Assembly: GCA_951812575.1 (NCBI GenBank)
Contig: OX638322.1
Coordinates: forward strand, 3,848,501-3,912,500
DNA from: Candidatus Binatia bacterium
Lineage (GTDB): Bacteria; Desulfobacterota; Binatia; Bin18
DNA: 64,000 nucleotides
Direction of reading: 5' to 3'
Shown: positions 8,483 to 16,107 of the stretch, piece by piece
How positions within the stretch are numbered: position 1 is the first letter of the stretch
How the letters are laid out: each line of letters starts with the position of its first letter
Program-made: the position numbers and the translations under genes
Notes under the pieces: model-generated
Seen by the model: the letters and a program-made list of their open reading frames with translations, nothing else
What the model was told of the DNA's origin: nothing
Database searches by the model: none

Positions 8483-8577
8483 ATGACGCCGAAGGCCTGT
8501 ATTATCGACACCAATGTCATCGTTTCGGGGCTGATCGGCGCGGACTCGAACAGTCCCCCAGCACGGATACTGGACGC
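8483..8577 (+). pseudogene. PIN-domain toxin, N-terminal fragment
   Basis: The first 31 residues (KACIIDTNVIVSGLIGAD, then PPARILDAM) are the start of a PIN-domain RNase, with the first catalytic Asp in IIDTN. After about 8577 the frame becomes unrelated and stops at 8665, and the sequence switches to a HigA-type antitoxin in another frame. A deletion joined the two genes. The three other acidic residues of a PIN active site are missing. Confidence 0.65.
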
Positions 8578-8848
8578 GATGTCGCCGACCACCTCGGCAG
8601 CCCCGAGGAGATCGCCGCGTACTTGGACGCCGTTCTGGAAGAAGGAGATGACAAGCTCTTGCTGATTGCGCTGCGCAATGTTGTCAAATCCAAGGGTTTT
8701 ACCAGGTCGCCCAAGGGGCTGGTTTACGACGCGAGACCTTGTACCAGTCCTTCTCGGAAGACGGTAATCCCCGACTCTCCACATTGAGCGGCGTGCTTGG
8801 CAGTTGGGCATGCGGCTCAGCGTGACACCACAGGCGAAAAGCGCTTGA
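8574..8848 (+). pseudogene. HigA-type antitoxin remnant
   Basis: Reading DVADHLGSPEEIAAYLDAVL then EEGDDKLLLIALRNVVKSKG, followed after a frame change by RETLYQSFSEDGNPRLSTLS and after another by LGMRLSV before the stop at 8846. This is the recognisable pattern of addiction-module antidote proteins of the HigA/XRE type. The N-terminus is lost at the junction with the PIN fragment and two frame changes disrupt the helix-turn-helix. Confidence 0.6.
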
Positions 8849-8937
8849 GCGGTGTCAAAGATGCAAGGGTGTCGCTTGAAAGGCTCTGGAAGGTTCGACC
8901 AGGACGGAAAACGTTGGATTAGGTTATGCTGATCCGA

Positions 8938-10008
8938 CTACGAAGGGCGCTTTCTTGGCCGGTGCTCCCCCCAAATCTTGTCGAGGTCGAGTTCGGGAAT
9001 CTTCCGGCGGAGGTGGTCAAGGGCCTTGGGACTATAACGTCCATGCACCGTTTTGCCGAATTTGAATTCTTTGTAGAACTCTTCGTCGCTCTTGATCTCA
9101 AGAGCCGTGGTTACTGCATACAGCCGTGGTTGTGAAAGATTCAATTTCTGAGCGATATCCCGCGCACCGAGGGAGTAGTAGGACGTTTCATTGACTCGTT
9201 TGACGCCGACGGTCGTTGCGTCTGGCGTTCCTTCGCCGACTAAACGGATAGGTTCTCCTTCGGACTTTGTAATCCGCAACGAGACAGTCAAACCCGTACC
9301 GGTGGTCTCTAATTGTAGGCTTGCCACCCCAGGGAATAACTCGGTCCAATCTTTCCCAGCAGCCACCCCTCGAACGAGCTTATTCAATTGCGCCTCTCCA
9401 GGCTGAGCGTTTTCTCCGCGAATGGACGCTTCGATGATAGCAAGCGGTCGCAGCTTGGCTCTGGCTTTCAGACGTTGCCTGGATTTTGGTTTGACAAGCT
9501 TCTTGATGTCGTCGAACTCCGCTTGAATGACAGCCGCAAAGTCTTGCGGTGGCGACGTGGTGACCGGCAGGATCCTCTCCGGAAAATGGTCCGTAAGGTC
9601 TTGGTTAAGTACATCTTTGAGGATTCGACGGAAAAGCGTTAGCCCTGCCTGGGCGTGCATGTAAAGATTCTGCTCTGATAGAGAGACCATGTAGTGCTGG
9701 GCTGCATCCCGTAGGTTGTTGATCGTTCGAAGCGTGAACGCCTCATCTTCTGAAAGGTATTTCAGCCCCTCGCCGCTGATACACTTCCGAATGCATTTGT
9801 CGAAGCCAAAAGTCTCATTCGCACCTGGCTCACGTATTTTTCCGCCTCTATGAACAATCGTAGCCTTCAGGAGAAGTTCGAAGGCTCTGTCTATTAACAT
9901 CAAGACAGCTTCAGGGCGGCCGCGGTCATGGGGACGATTGAAGTGGTCAATTGCCAGAAACAGTGAGTCTAGTGCTTTATGGAGAAGGACCTTGGCTTCG
10001 TGTCTCAT
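8938..10008 (-). CDS. DUF3644-like protein, restriction-locus associated
   Basis: A 356-residue protein whose N-terminal part (KALDSLFLAIDHFNRP, then AFELLLKATIVHRGG) matches my memory of the DUF3644 family, all-helical proteins often found in restriction-modification and defence loci. The C-terminal third (after about 265) looks like a basic DNA-binding segment with a helix-turn-helix-like LGARDIAQKLNLSQPRLYAV. It starts 32 bases after the hsdS stop on the same strand, so it is probably co-transcribed with hsdS. Its biochemical role is unknown. Confidence 0.65.
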   Translation of the reverse strand: MRHEAKVLLHKALDSLFLAIDHFNRPHDRGRPEAVLMLIDRAFELLLKATIVHRGGKIREPGANETFGFDKCIRKCISGEGLKYLSEDEAFTLRTINNLRDAAQHYMVSLSEQNLYMHAQAGLTLFRRILKDVLNQDLTDHFPERILPVTTSPPQDFAAVIQAEFDDIKKLVKPKSRQRLKARAKLRPLAIIEASIRGENAQPGEAQLNKLVRGVAAGKDWTELFPGVASLQLETTGTGLTVSLRITKSEGEPIRLVGEGTPDATTVGVKRVNETSYYSLGARDIAQKLNLSQPRLYAVTTALEIKSDEEFYKEFKFGKTVHGRYSPKALDHLRRKIPELDLDKIWGEHRPRKRPS

Positions 10009-10040
10009 GTCTCAAGCAGGAATGTGGTCTAGGCTGGAAA

Positions 10041-11777
10041 TCATACGACTTCGAGGCTTCGTTCCGGTTCAGAGCGGTTCCCGGTCAGTTCCTGCATCTC
10101 ATGCAGCAAGGCGCTCATCAACCGCCCTCGCGTTTCCTCACCCCCAGCAAGACTCGCCTCCAACCGGTCACACACCGCCATCAGTTCATCAACCTTAGCG
10201 ACGATACGGTGTTGTTCGGCCAGGGGCGGGAGGCCAATACTCATTTTCAGCAAAATGGACTGGTTGAGATTCTGCATGGTAGCGCCGACAGCAAACCCTC
10301 CGAGATATTCTCGAACATAAGGTGAGCCGATTAGCATGGCCAGATATTTGGGATAGAGACACCGGGGGAGGCGGAGAATCAAGCTTCCAGTTCCGCAGAG
10401 CCAACCGTCTTCTTGCTCCGTCACTACCGCACAACGCCCCATCTCACCACGACGGCCCATAACAATATCACCGGCTTGAAGTTTGAAAATTGAAAGCCTC
10501 TCAAGAGTATTTGTCCCCACAGCCATCTTTTCGACCGGAACAATTTTTCCATCCTGCATCGACGCGGGATTAACGACAGGCGTCCCGCCGATCTCATAGT
10601 CCCTTTGATGCAGCGAACTACCGAAGGGACCTGTCTGCAATTCAGCTAAAACATCCGAAAACTTTGCTACTGCCCAGCCAATCGGGAGTTCAAAGGCCAG
10701 GTCATCTAGCGATGTTAATTCAGTTGATTTTCGTTTCCGAATCTTCCCCGCCTTCACCAATCGCGCTTTCTCCACCGCAATCCGTTTCAACAACTCCCCC
10801 GCCGGCTCGTCCTCCGGGTCCTGCTCCACCAACCTACCCCGTACCGCCAAGTTGAGGATGGTCTGACGGAGTGCCTTAATCTGGTCGGGGCGGGTGGTGA
10901 GTGGGGTGAGGTTGTTGAGGGCAAAGGCCGTGTGGTTCTGAAATACCGCCGGGTCGGGGTCGGGTGCGTTGAGGCGGGCGAGGCTTGCCGTTGCCAGTCG
11001 GTTGCGTGTGGCTTCCCGCTTCTTCCGCGCTGTTTCCAGCCGGTCACACAGGGCCATCAGTCCATCGACTTTGGCGACGATGCGGTGTTGTTCGGCGAGG
11101 GGTGGGAGGGAGATTAGCGCTTCATATAGCTGACGGGCTTTCACATTTTGCACCGTCAGCTTAGATGTTTCGTCCTTCCATTTATCGAGGCATGCATTGA
11201 CACCAAAGAGGAGCCATACGGAAAGCAAATCACTAGAGACAGGGGCGATCCGAGCTATACGTTGATTCAGGAGCGCTGTAGGTCCTTCCCATATCGCGCA
11301 CTTGATTGAACCGCTCAGCCCAAGAAGGATATCCCCGTGATTTACCAAATAAGTTGGGTCATACGACCCTCTAATAAAGACCTCTGGTGCACTTGTTCCG
11401 ATATCGCCGATCTTGATGAGGGGATACCCTGCTTCTGGGTCAGTTGAGAAATTTTCTGAGGAGAAAGCAAAGCCTTGCACGGTGATCGTACTTGAGGCGA
11501 GACGTACCCATTCCCAGCCATGAGGAGCGTTGTATGGAATTTCGTTAGGTGCGATTCCAGGAAGCGGTTTCTCCTTCTTGATCTCCCTCGCCTCTACCAT
11601 CCGCTTCTTCTCCGCTGCAATCCGCTTCAACAACTCCCCCGCCGGCTCGTCCTCCGGGTCCTGCTCCACCAACTTCCCGCGCACCGCCAGGTCAAGAATA
11701 AACCGCCGCAAACGCGGAATAGCGTCCGGAGCGTCGGCGAGGCGGTCGAAGTGGGTGAGCAGGTGTTCGGCCTTCAT
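10041..11777 (-). CDS. hsdS: Type I restriction-modification specificity subunit
   Basis: A 578-residue HsdS with the usual two-fold layout: a conserved helical segment (LAVRGKLVEQDPEDEPAGEL, about 28-60), target-recognition domain 1 (about 88-225), the conserved PPLAEQHRIVAKVD helix, then the same order repeated with domain 2 (about 385-525) and a second PPLAEQHRIVAKVD. The subunit selects the two half-sites for HsdM/HsdR. Neither hsdM nor hsdR is in the window, so this copy looks orphaned. I chose the ATG at 11777, which overlaps the RelB-like stop by four bases (ATGA). The repeated helical segment includes a 48-base exact DNA repeat. Confidence 0.9.
   Translation of the reverse strand: MKAEHLLTHFDRLADAPDAIPRLRRFILDLAVRGKLVEQDPEDEPAGELLKRIAAEKKRMVEAREIKKEKPLPGIAPNEIPYNAPHGWEWVRLASSTITVQGFAFSSENFSTDPEAGYPLIKIGDIGTSAPEVFIRGSYDPTYLVNHGDILLGLSGSIKCAIWEGPTALLNQRIARIAPVSSDLLSVWLLFGVNACLDKWKDETSKLTVQNVKARQLYEALISLPPLAEQHRIVAKVDGLMALCDRLETARKKREATRNRLATASLARLNAPDPDPAVFQNHTAFALNNLTPLTTRPDQIKALRQTILNLAVRGRLVEQDPEDEPAGELLKRIAVEKARLVKAGKIRKRKSTELTSLDDLAFELPIGWAVAKFSDVLAELQTGPFGSSLHQRDYEIGGTPVVNPASMQDGKIVPVEKMAVGTNTLERLSIFKLQAGDIVMGRRGEMGRCAVVTEQEDGWLCGTGSLILRLPRCLYPKYLAMLIGSPYVREYLGGFAVGATMQNLNQSILLKMSIGLPPLAEQHRIVAKVDELMAVCDRLEASLAGGEETRGRLMSALLHEMQELTGNRSEPERSLEVV
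10786..10833. repeat. hsdS internal exact repeat, copy 2
   Basis: These 48 bases are identical to 11626-11673, 840 bases away in direct orientation. They encode the same conserved helix in the second half of hsdS. Such exact repeats allow recombination that swaps or duplicates target-recognition domains. Confidence 0.85.
11626..11673. repeat. hsdS internal exact repeat, copy 1
   Basis: Partner of 10786-10833; 48 identical bases in direct orientation, encoding the conserved helix of the first half of hsdS. Confidence 0.85.
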
Positions 11778-11971
11778 TGGTTTGAATATACTTTCTCTGT
11801 CCCTTTGCGGAGACGTTCCAATACATCTGCAGCAAGGTAGTAGTCTTCCAGGTCCTCCAGGCCGCATTCGATGATCTCACCCAGGTAGAACGCTTTGCTG
11901 CGTCCGGTCTGTGCTACCAGAAAGTCAAGCTGCTGCTCGGTATCGGAAGTCAGTTGAATCGAGGTCGCCAT
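11774..11971 (-). CDS. RelB-like (ribbon-helix-helix) antitoxin
   Basis: A 65-residue protein: an N-terminal beta-strand/helix (TSIQLTSDTEQQLDFLVAQT) and the family-typical GRSKAFYLGEIIECGLEDLE followed by YYLAADVLERLRKG. RelB/DinJ-like antitoxins of this type are normally followed by a RelE/ParE toxin gene. Here the stop codon instead overlaps the hsdS start by four bases, and no toxin is present. The ATG at 11971 follows GAGGTGGACGAC. It may have kept a regulatory role for hsdS or be a leftover. Confidence 0.75.
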   Translation of the reverse strand: MATSIQLTSDTEQQLDFLVAQTGRSKAFYLGEIIECGLEDLEDYYLAADVLERLRKGTEKVYSNQ

Positions 11972-12055
11972 GTCGTCCACCTCATACGGGAAACAGCAGT
12001 ATGCGTCAAAATGGTTTCGCAGGTTGGATGACGCTAGGCTCAGCCGCCCTGCGGA

Positions 12056-12448
12056 CTAACGAAGTTGCTCCCAGAACGCTCGTGGCGAGACGATGGAAAC
12101 AGGCACTTCGGCAGCGACTTCAAGCAGATCACGATCACCGGTGACAAGAAAATCGACGCCTCCCTCTATCGCTGCCGCAACGACCCATCGGTCGTCTGGA
12201 TCGCGTTTCGGCCACACGGAGGGAGCGACAGGGGCAACGATGTCGGCCTGTCTTCGCAGGAAAGATGACAGCGTTTTTACTTGCGAGGGAGGCAAGCGGA
12301 GCTTCTGCCCAAGGACGCGCTCAAATTCGGCGAGCACGGTCTCGCTCACGACGAGTTCGTGTTCTGCCAATATGACTCGAAAGACATCCTCACAAAGCCC
12401 GTGTGTCGCGTATGCGGCGACCAGCACGTTGGTGTCCATTAGATACAT
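12056..12448 (-). CDS. PIN-domain toxin (putative RNase)
   Basis: A 130-residue PIN protein of the type annotated as putative toxin component. The acidic residues are visible: D5 (LMDTNVLV), a Glu in SETVLAEFERV, D in KRDPDDRWVV and D in TGDRDLLEV. It should cleave RNA using metal ions. No antitoxin gene precedes it; the nearest candidate is the RelB-like gene 84 bases downstream on the same strand, an unusual order and pairing. The start ATG at 12448 has no strong ribosome site. Confidence 0.8.
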   Translation of the reverse strand: MYLMDTNVLVAAYATHGLCEDVFRVILAEHELVVSETVLAEFERVLGQKLRLPPSQVKTLSSFLRRQADIVAPVAPSVWPKRDPDDRWVVAAAIEGGVDFLVTGDRDLLEVAAEVPVSIVSPRAFWEQLR

Positions 12449-12619
12449 CAAAATCTGAGGCCTATTCTGCCCCGTTTCACCCGTCGTCGCATGCCGCTCC
12501 TACGGTGCGATGGTATGCGATAAGCGATTGTATTGACGGAACTATTCTTCATTGCTACACTCTCCATCACCTTGCCAACTCAGCGATGAGGCCGTCACAG
12601 CCCACGACCACAATCGCCG

Positions 12620-12783
12620 TCAACACTTGGAAGCGCCAGGCGGTCGAAGGTCTGGCGGAGGTGTTCTCGAAGGGCGTCGAGCGGCGGACCCGGGACCATG
12701 AGAGCGAGGTGCGCGATCTTCGCGCCAAGATCGAGGAGTTGATCGTGGAGCGGGATTTTTTGTCGCGCGGGTCCGGTCGTTGA
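12620..12783 (+). pseudogene. IS3-family OrfA remnant
   Basis: The segment WKRQAVEGLAEVFSKGVERR and AKIEELIVERDFLSR is the C-terminal coiled-coil of IS3-family OrfA proteins (normally preceded by a helix-turn-helix and followed by OrfB). The N-terminal half is missing and no orfB or terminal repeat follows. It is a small scar of an old insertion between the PIN gene and the DUF4062-like gene. Confidence 0.65.
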
Positions 12784-12865
12784 GCCGCTCCGATCCGCCA
12801 GCCGACCAGCTTGGCTGAGAAGCCTTCAATGCACTAACATTCCAACTGGACCAGTCGACGGGGGC

Positions 12866-14386
12866 ATGTCAACCATGACACCCGACAAACCTCTTGTGTT
12901 CCTTTCCTCAGTCTTTGTAGATGACTTCGGCTCTGGTCGGGTTCCCGTGCCGCTGCGGAAGCGCATCATCGAAAAATCTCCCAGCTTGCCTGTCAATCTG
13001 TGGGCCTACGAGCTCTACTGGCCGCAGGGGAGCGAAACCACAGAGCCTGACCCAGACACAGTCGTGGACCGCTGCTTCCGGGGCGTGAAGAAATGTGACC
13101 TTTTCGTATTCTTGCTGACCGGTCGGCACGGCTCCGGGGTAGACTATGACAGTCACCCAGTCTTGGCCAGCTACCTAGAACTCGAGCTTTTCGCCGCTGC
13201 CATGCTCGATAAACCAACTCTCGTGCTCCACATCCGCAACAAAGAACCCGAGAACGAGCTTAGAGATGCCCTGCTTCTGCTGCGCAGGAGGCTACCAGCC
13301 GATGACTACGCCATAGATGATGAAGACGGTCTCTACACGAAGTTTGTGAACACTTGTCATAGCTTAGCGGGAGGCATACCCTTGGTCCAGTCTCAAAATT
13401 TGTCGGGCTTAGCAGAATGGTTATCGCTAAAGCGCTCCCGTGATCGGATGGACCAAGAACTTTCAAACCCTTTCCTACGTTTTCTTGATGACCGACTACC
13501 TTCCGAAAAAAAGAACATCAACCCCGAGCAAGCTAGCTGTCTCCTCGACCAGGTCGCATCCGGCCATCGCCTCGTAGGCGTCGACATGCTGCGGATGCCA
13601 CACGGCGCAGCCTTGTGCAGGCTCTGGGCCGCGATGCGCGAACTGATGGATGATAAGGGTACTGCGATTTCCGACCCCAGCATTGCGCCCCTCTGGGACC
13701 GCGCGCTCGGCTTATGGGCTAGCAAGGCTTCCTGGTTCGGGCTGCATGGACATGTCTGGATGGGACCGTTGGCAGCTGTAAACTCCCAACTGGCTCTGCG
13801 AAGGGATATGCGGCGCGAGCCCTACTTCCGAATTGCTCAGGATGTCCGCGAGCCACTTGGAGCGCGTGCAAGTGCTATCTATTCGGTAGCGCATCGAATG
13901 TATTCCAGAACACGGAAGCTTTACCATTACAACCAAACTATAAGGCTCGCAACTTGGGCGATTGGGCGTGATGCTGACGCGCAGCAAGGTGCCAGAGCCA
14001 TTAGGGGACATGCATTCATGCAGACAGCCCGGCTTGGGAGGGTCTGGAACCTTCGGCACGCAAAGCATGACTTCGAGCGGTCCCTGGAATTACGGGAGAA
14101 GGCAGGGGCAAACCCATCCAGCATTGGAGAAGCAAAAACCGACTTGGGACTTTGCCTTGTGCTGCTTGGCGCAAAGGGAAGCGGACTATCACTGCTCCAA
14201 GAAGGCATGGCGCTACTCCGGGCGGGTGATTCTGCAAACGCCCAATCGTTCCTCGCGTGGGGCCTTCGAAAACTCGAGCGTGCTGCCGCGCTTTCTGGCA
14301 AACGTGACCTAGCAGAATCCGCACGTCTCGAATGCATTGAGTTGTCATCAGAAATTGAAGCATTCGACCAAGCACGGCATGCATAG
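12866..14386 (+). CDS. DUF4062-like N-terminal domain with TPR-like C-terminus
   Basis: A 506-residue protein. Residues 8-125 (PLVFLSSVFVDD, CFRGVKKCDLFVFLLTGRHG, then LELELFAAAMLDKPTLVLHI) resemble DUF4062/TIR-like flavodoxin-fold domains found in NTPase-based defence and signalling proteins. No P-loop ATPase follows; instead the region 220-490 is helical with TPR-like pairs (about 375-490, e.g. KTDLGLCLVLLGAKGSG). The usual role of such N-terminal domains is an effector or nucleotide-processing part. It is alone, on the strand opposite to the hsdS cluster. The ATG at 12866 follows GACGGGGGC; M4 is an alternative start. Confidence 0.55.
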   Translation: MSTMTPDKPLVFLSSVFVDDFGSGRVPVPLRKRIIEKSPSLPVNLWAYELYWPQGSETTEPDPDTVVDRCFRGVKKCDLFVFLLTGRHGSGVDYDSHPVLASYLELELFAAAMLDKPTLVLHIRNKEPENELRDALLLLRRRLPADDYAIDDEDGLYTKFVNTCHSLAGGIPLVQSQNLSGLAEWLSLKRSRDRMDQELSNPFLRFLDDRLPSEKKNINPEQASCLLDQVASGHRLVGVDMLRMPHGAALCRLWAAMRELMDDKGTAISDPSIAPLWDRALGLWASKASWFGLHGHVWMGPLAAVNSQLALRRDMRREPYFRIAQDVREPLGARASAIYSVAHRMYSRTRKLYHYNQTIRLATWAIGRDADAQQGARAIRGHAFMQTARLGRVWNLRHAKHDFERSLELREKAGANPSSIGEAKTDLGLCLVLLGAKGSGLSLLQEGMALLRAGDSANAQSFLAWGLRKLERAAALSGKRDLAESARLECIELSSEIEAFDQARHA

Positions 14387-14606
14387 CTATGTAAGCATCC
14401 GAGGAACCTTTCAATTCCCCACATCTTGATGTTCGGGCCCACTGACACCACAAGTTGTTGTGTATCCGGAATCGAATGAGATTCCTTGTCTGGCACCGGA
14501 TCGCGGGGAGAGGTGCAGATGACGGAGGAACGTAAGCGGGCAAACCAGGACGTAGTTGCGCTTGTAGGGTCAGTGTGGTGGCGGGTCGTGCGGGTGATGC
14601 CCAGGG

Positions 14607-14963
14607 ATGATCCCAGGACCATTTTTTGTATTGCTGGCCTTGTTTGTCAACGGCGGCGTCGTGCTCCAGGTCGACGCCGCGGTGCAGGACGCGGCCGAGT
14701 ACGCGCCCGACGAGCTTCCCGAGGAGATCGCCGTCCGCGGACGGGGCGGCACCGACTTCCGGCCGGGCTTCGAATGGCTCGACGAGCAGGACATCCGGCC
14801 GGGGGTGTGCCTGTATTTCACGGACATGGAGTGCTCCCGCTACCCCGAGGCCGAGCCCTCGTTTCCCACGATCTGGGTGCTACATAGCGCGCTATGTAGC
14901 ACCCACTATTTCGCCAACCGACCTATGTGGCGTAACCAGGAGTACATCGTGATAGACGATTGA
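14607..14963 (+). pseudogene. C-terminal fragment of VWA-like DUF2201 protein
   Basis: From about 14640 the frame reads VLQVDAAVQDAAEYAPDE then GRGGTDFRPGFEWLDEQDI and LYFTDME, the typical end of the VWA-like DUF2201 (putative metallopeptidase) family, including the metal-site GGTDFRP. The N-terminal three quarters are missing. Near the end a perfect 32-base palindrome lies inside the frame and appears to add about eight codons. The gene probably came from an AAA-ATPase/VWA pair and is no longer functional. Confidence 0.6.
14874..14905. repeat. Perfect 32-base palindrome
   Basis: Two 16-base halves are exact reverse complements with no loop (left half TGGGTGCTACATAGCG). It lies inside the truncated DUF2201 frame. 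No T-run follows, so a simple terminator is unlikely; it could be an insertion scar, a resolution site or a protein-binding site. Confidence 0.9.
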
Positions 14964-15052
14964 ACGGACGGCAGAATCACGCCACCCGCCCCCGAGAGTC
15001 GCGACATAGTTAGGGCTCCGCCAACTACTCCCTGGAAAAGGAGGAGCCTGCT

Positions 15053-15247
15053 ATGAGGTATCGCGTCAATGACCAGATTGTCTTCCAACAGCCCCCAGGC
15101 GGGCCGCTTGTTCCGTGGCTGAGCGGGTATGCCGAGGCGCTGAACGCCCAGAGATTTCCCCACGAGACCATCGTAAGCCTCCGGCGTAGGCCGCCTGTCG
15201 CTTTTGCCGGTGATCGGGGAGATTTCGCGCTCGGAAGTGGGCGCGCT
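15053..15247 (+). pseudogene. Tyrosine-integrase-like N-terminal fragment
   Basis: The ATG at 15053 follows AAAAGGAGGAGCCTGCT. The first 45 residues (GPLVPWLSGYAEALNAQRFP, then HETIV) resemble the SAM-like core-binding N-domain of XerC-type recombinases. After about codon 45 the similarity fades and the reading frame is interrupted by the IS66 left end at 15248. No catalytic domain remains. An integrase here would fit an island next to a tRNA gene. Confidence 0.4.
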
Positions 15248-15284
15248 GTAAGTGTCCACCAAGGATAAGTGGACACTTTTGCGG

Positions 15285-15692
15285 ATGTCGGACGAAGCGG
15301 AGCAGTCGGGCGCCGGGGGCGACGGTCGGGTTCGCCGTCGTCACCGTCGGTGGAACGAGGCGCGGAAGCGCCGGATCGTGGCGGAGAGCTACCAGCCCGG
15401 TGTTTCGGTTTCGGTGGTGGCGCGCCGGCACGACGTGAACGCGAACCAAGTGTTCGGCTGGCGGCGCCAGTATCGGGAGCTGGCGCGTGCGGTGGGCGGC
15501 TTCGTCCCGGTGGTTGTTTCGTCGACGGAAGGGGCGGAGCCGGCGGCGCTGCTGCCGGCGCCGACGGATACCGAACCGTCTGCCTCCGGGCGGATCGAGA
15601 TTGCGCTGGTGGACGGCTCGCGTGTGACGGTCGACCGGGATGTGGACGCGGCGGCGCTGTCGCGGGTGCTCGGGGTTCTGGAGCGGCGATGA
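15285..15692 (+). CDS. tnpA: IS66 TnpA
   Basis: A 135-residue protein with an N-terminal helix-turn-helix (KRRIVAESYQPGVSVSVVAR, then NANQVFGWRRQY) as in IS66/IS3 OrfA proteins and a C-terminal strand region ending VLGVLERR. It probably binds the element's ends. The ATG at 15285 is the first after the left terminal repeat. The stop overlaps tnpB by four bases. Confidence 0.85.
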   Translation: MSDEAEQSGAGGDGRVRRRHRRWNEARKRRIVAESYQPGVSVSVVARRHDVNANQVFGWRRQYRELARAVGGFVPVVVSSTEGAEPAALLPAPTDTEPSASGRIEIALVDGSRVTVDRDVDAAALSRVLGVLERR

Positions 15693-16036
15693 TCCCGGTT
15701 CCGAGCGGGGCGCGGGTCTGGCTCGCAACCGGCGTAACGGACATGCGGCGCGGGATGAACACCCTGGCGCTGCAGGTCCAGCAGGGGCTGGGCCGCGATC
15801 CGCATGCGGGCGACCTCTTCATATTCAGAGGACGCAAAGGCGATCTTTTAAAAGTTCTCTGGCATGACGGGGTCGGGACCTCGCTCTATGCCAAGCGTCT
15901 GGAACGCGGTCGGTTCCAGTGGCCGGTGACGTCGGGCGGCGCGGTATCGATCAGCGCGGCGCAGCTGGGCTACCTGCTGGAGGGGATCGATTGGCGGAAG
16001 CCGGTTCGCACCTGGCGTCCGTCGCGGGCTGGCTGA
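15689..16036 (+). CDS. tnpB: IS66 TnpB
   Basis: A 115-residue protein with the family hallmarks VWLATGVTDMRRGMN, GDLFIFRGRKGDLLKVLWHD and GTSLYAKRLERGRFQWP. TnpB is required for IS66 transposition, with unknown biochemical activity. The ATG overlaps the tnpA stop (ATGA), the usual coupling in this family. Length is as expected. Confidence 0.92.
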   Translation: MIPVPSGARVWLATGVTDMRRGMNTLALQVQQGLGRDPHAGDLFIFRGRKGDLLKVLWHDGVGTSLYAKRLERGRFQWPVTSGGAVSISAAQLGYLLEGIDWRKPVRTWRPSRAG

Positions 16037-16107
16037 CAGGCGGCAAATGGACTCATCCGACAGGATTGTCATGGCGGCGTAGCGGTTGTTGTGATTCGCT
16101 TCCGGTC

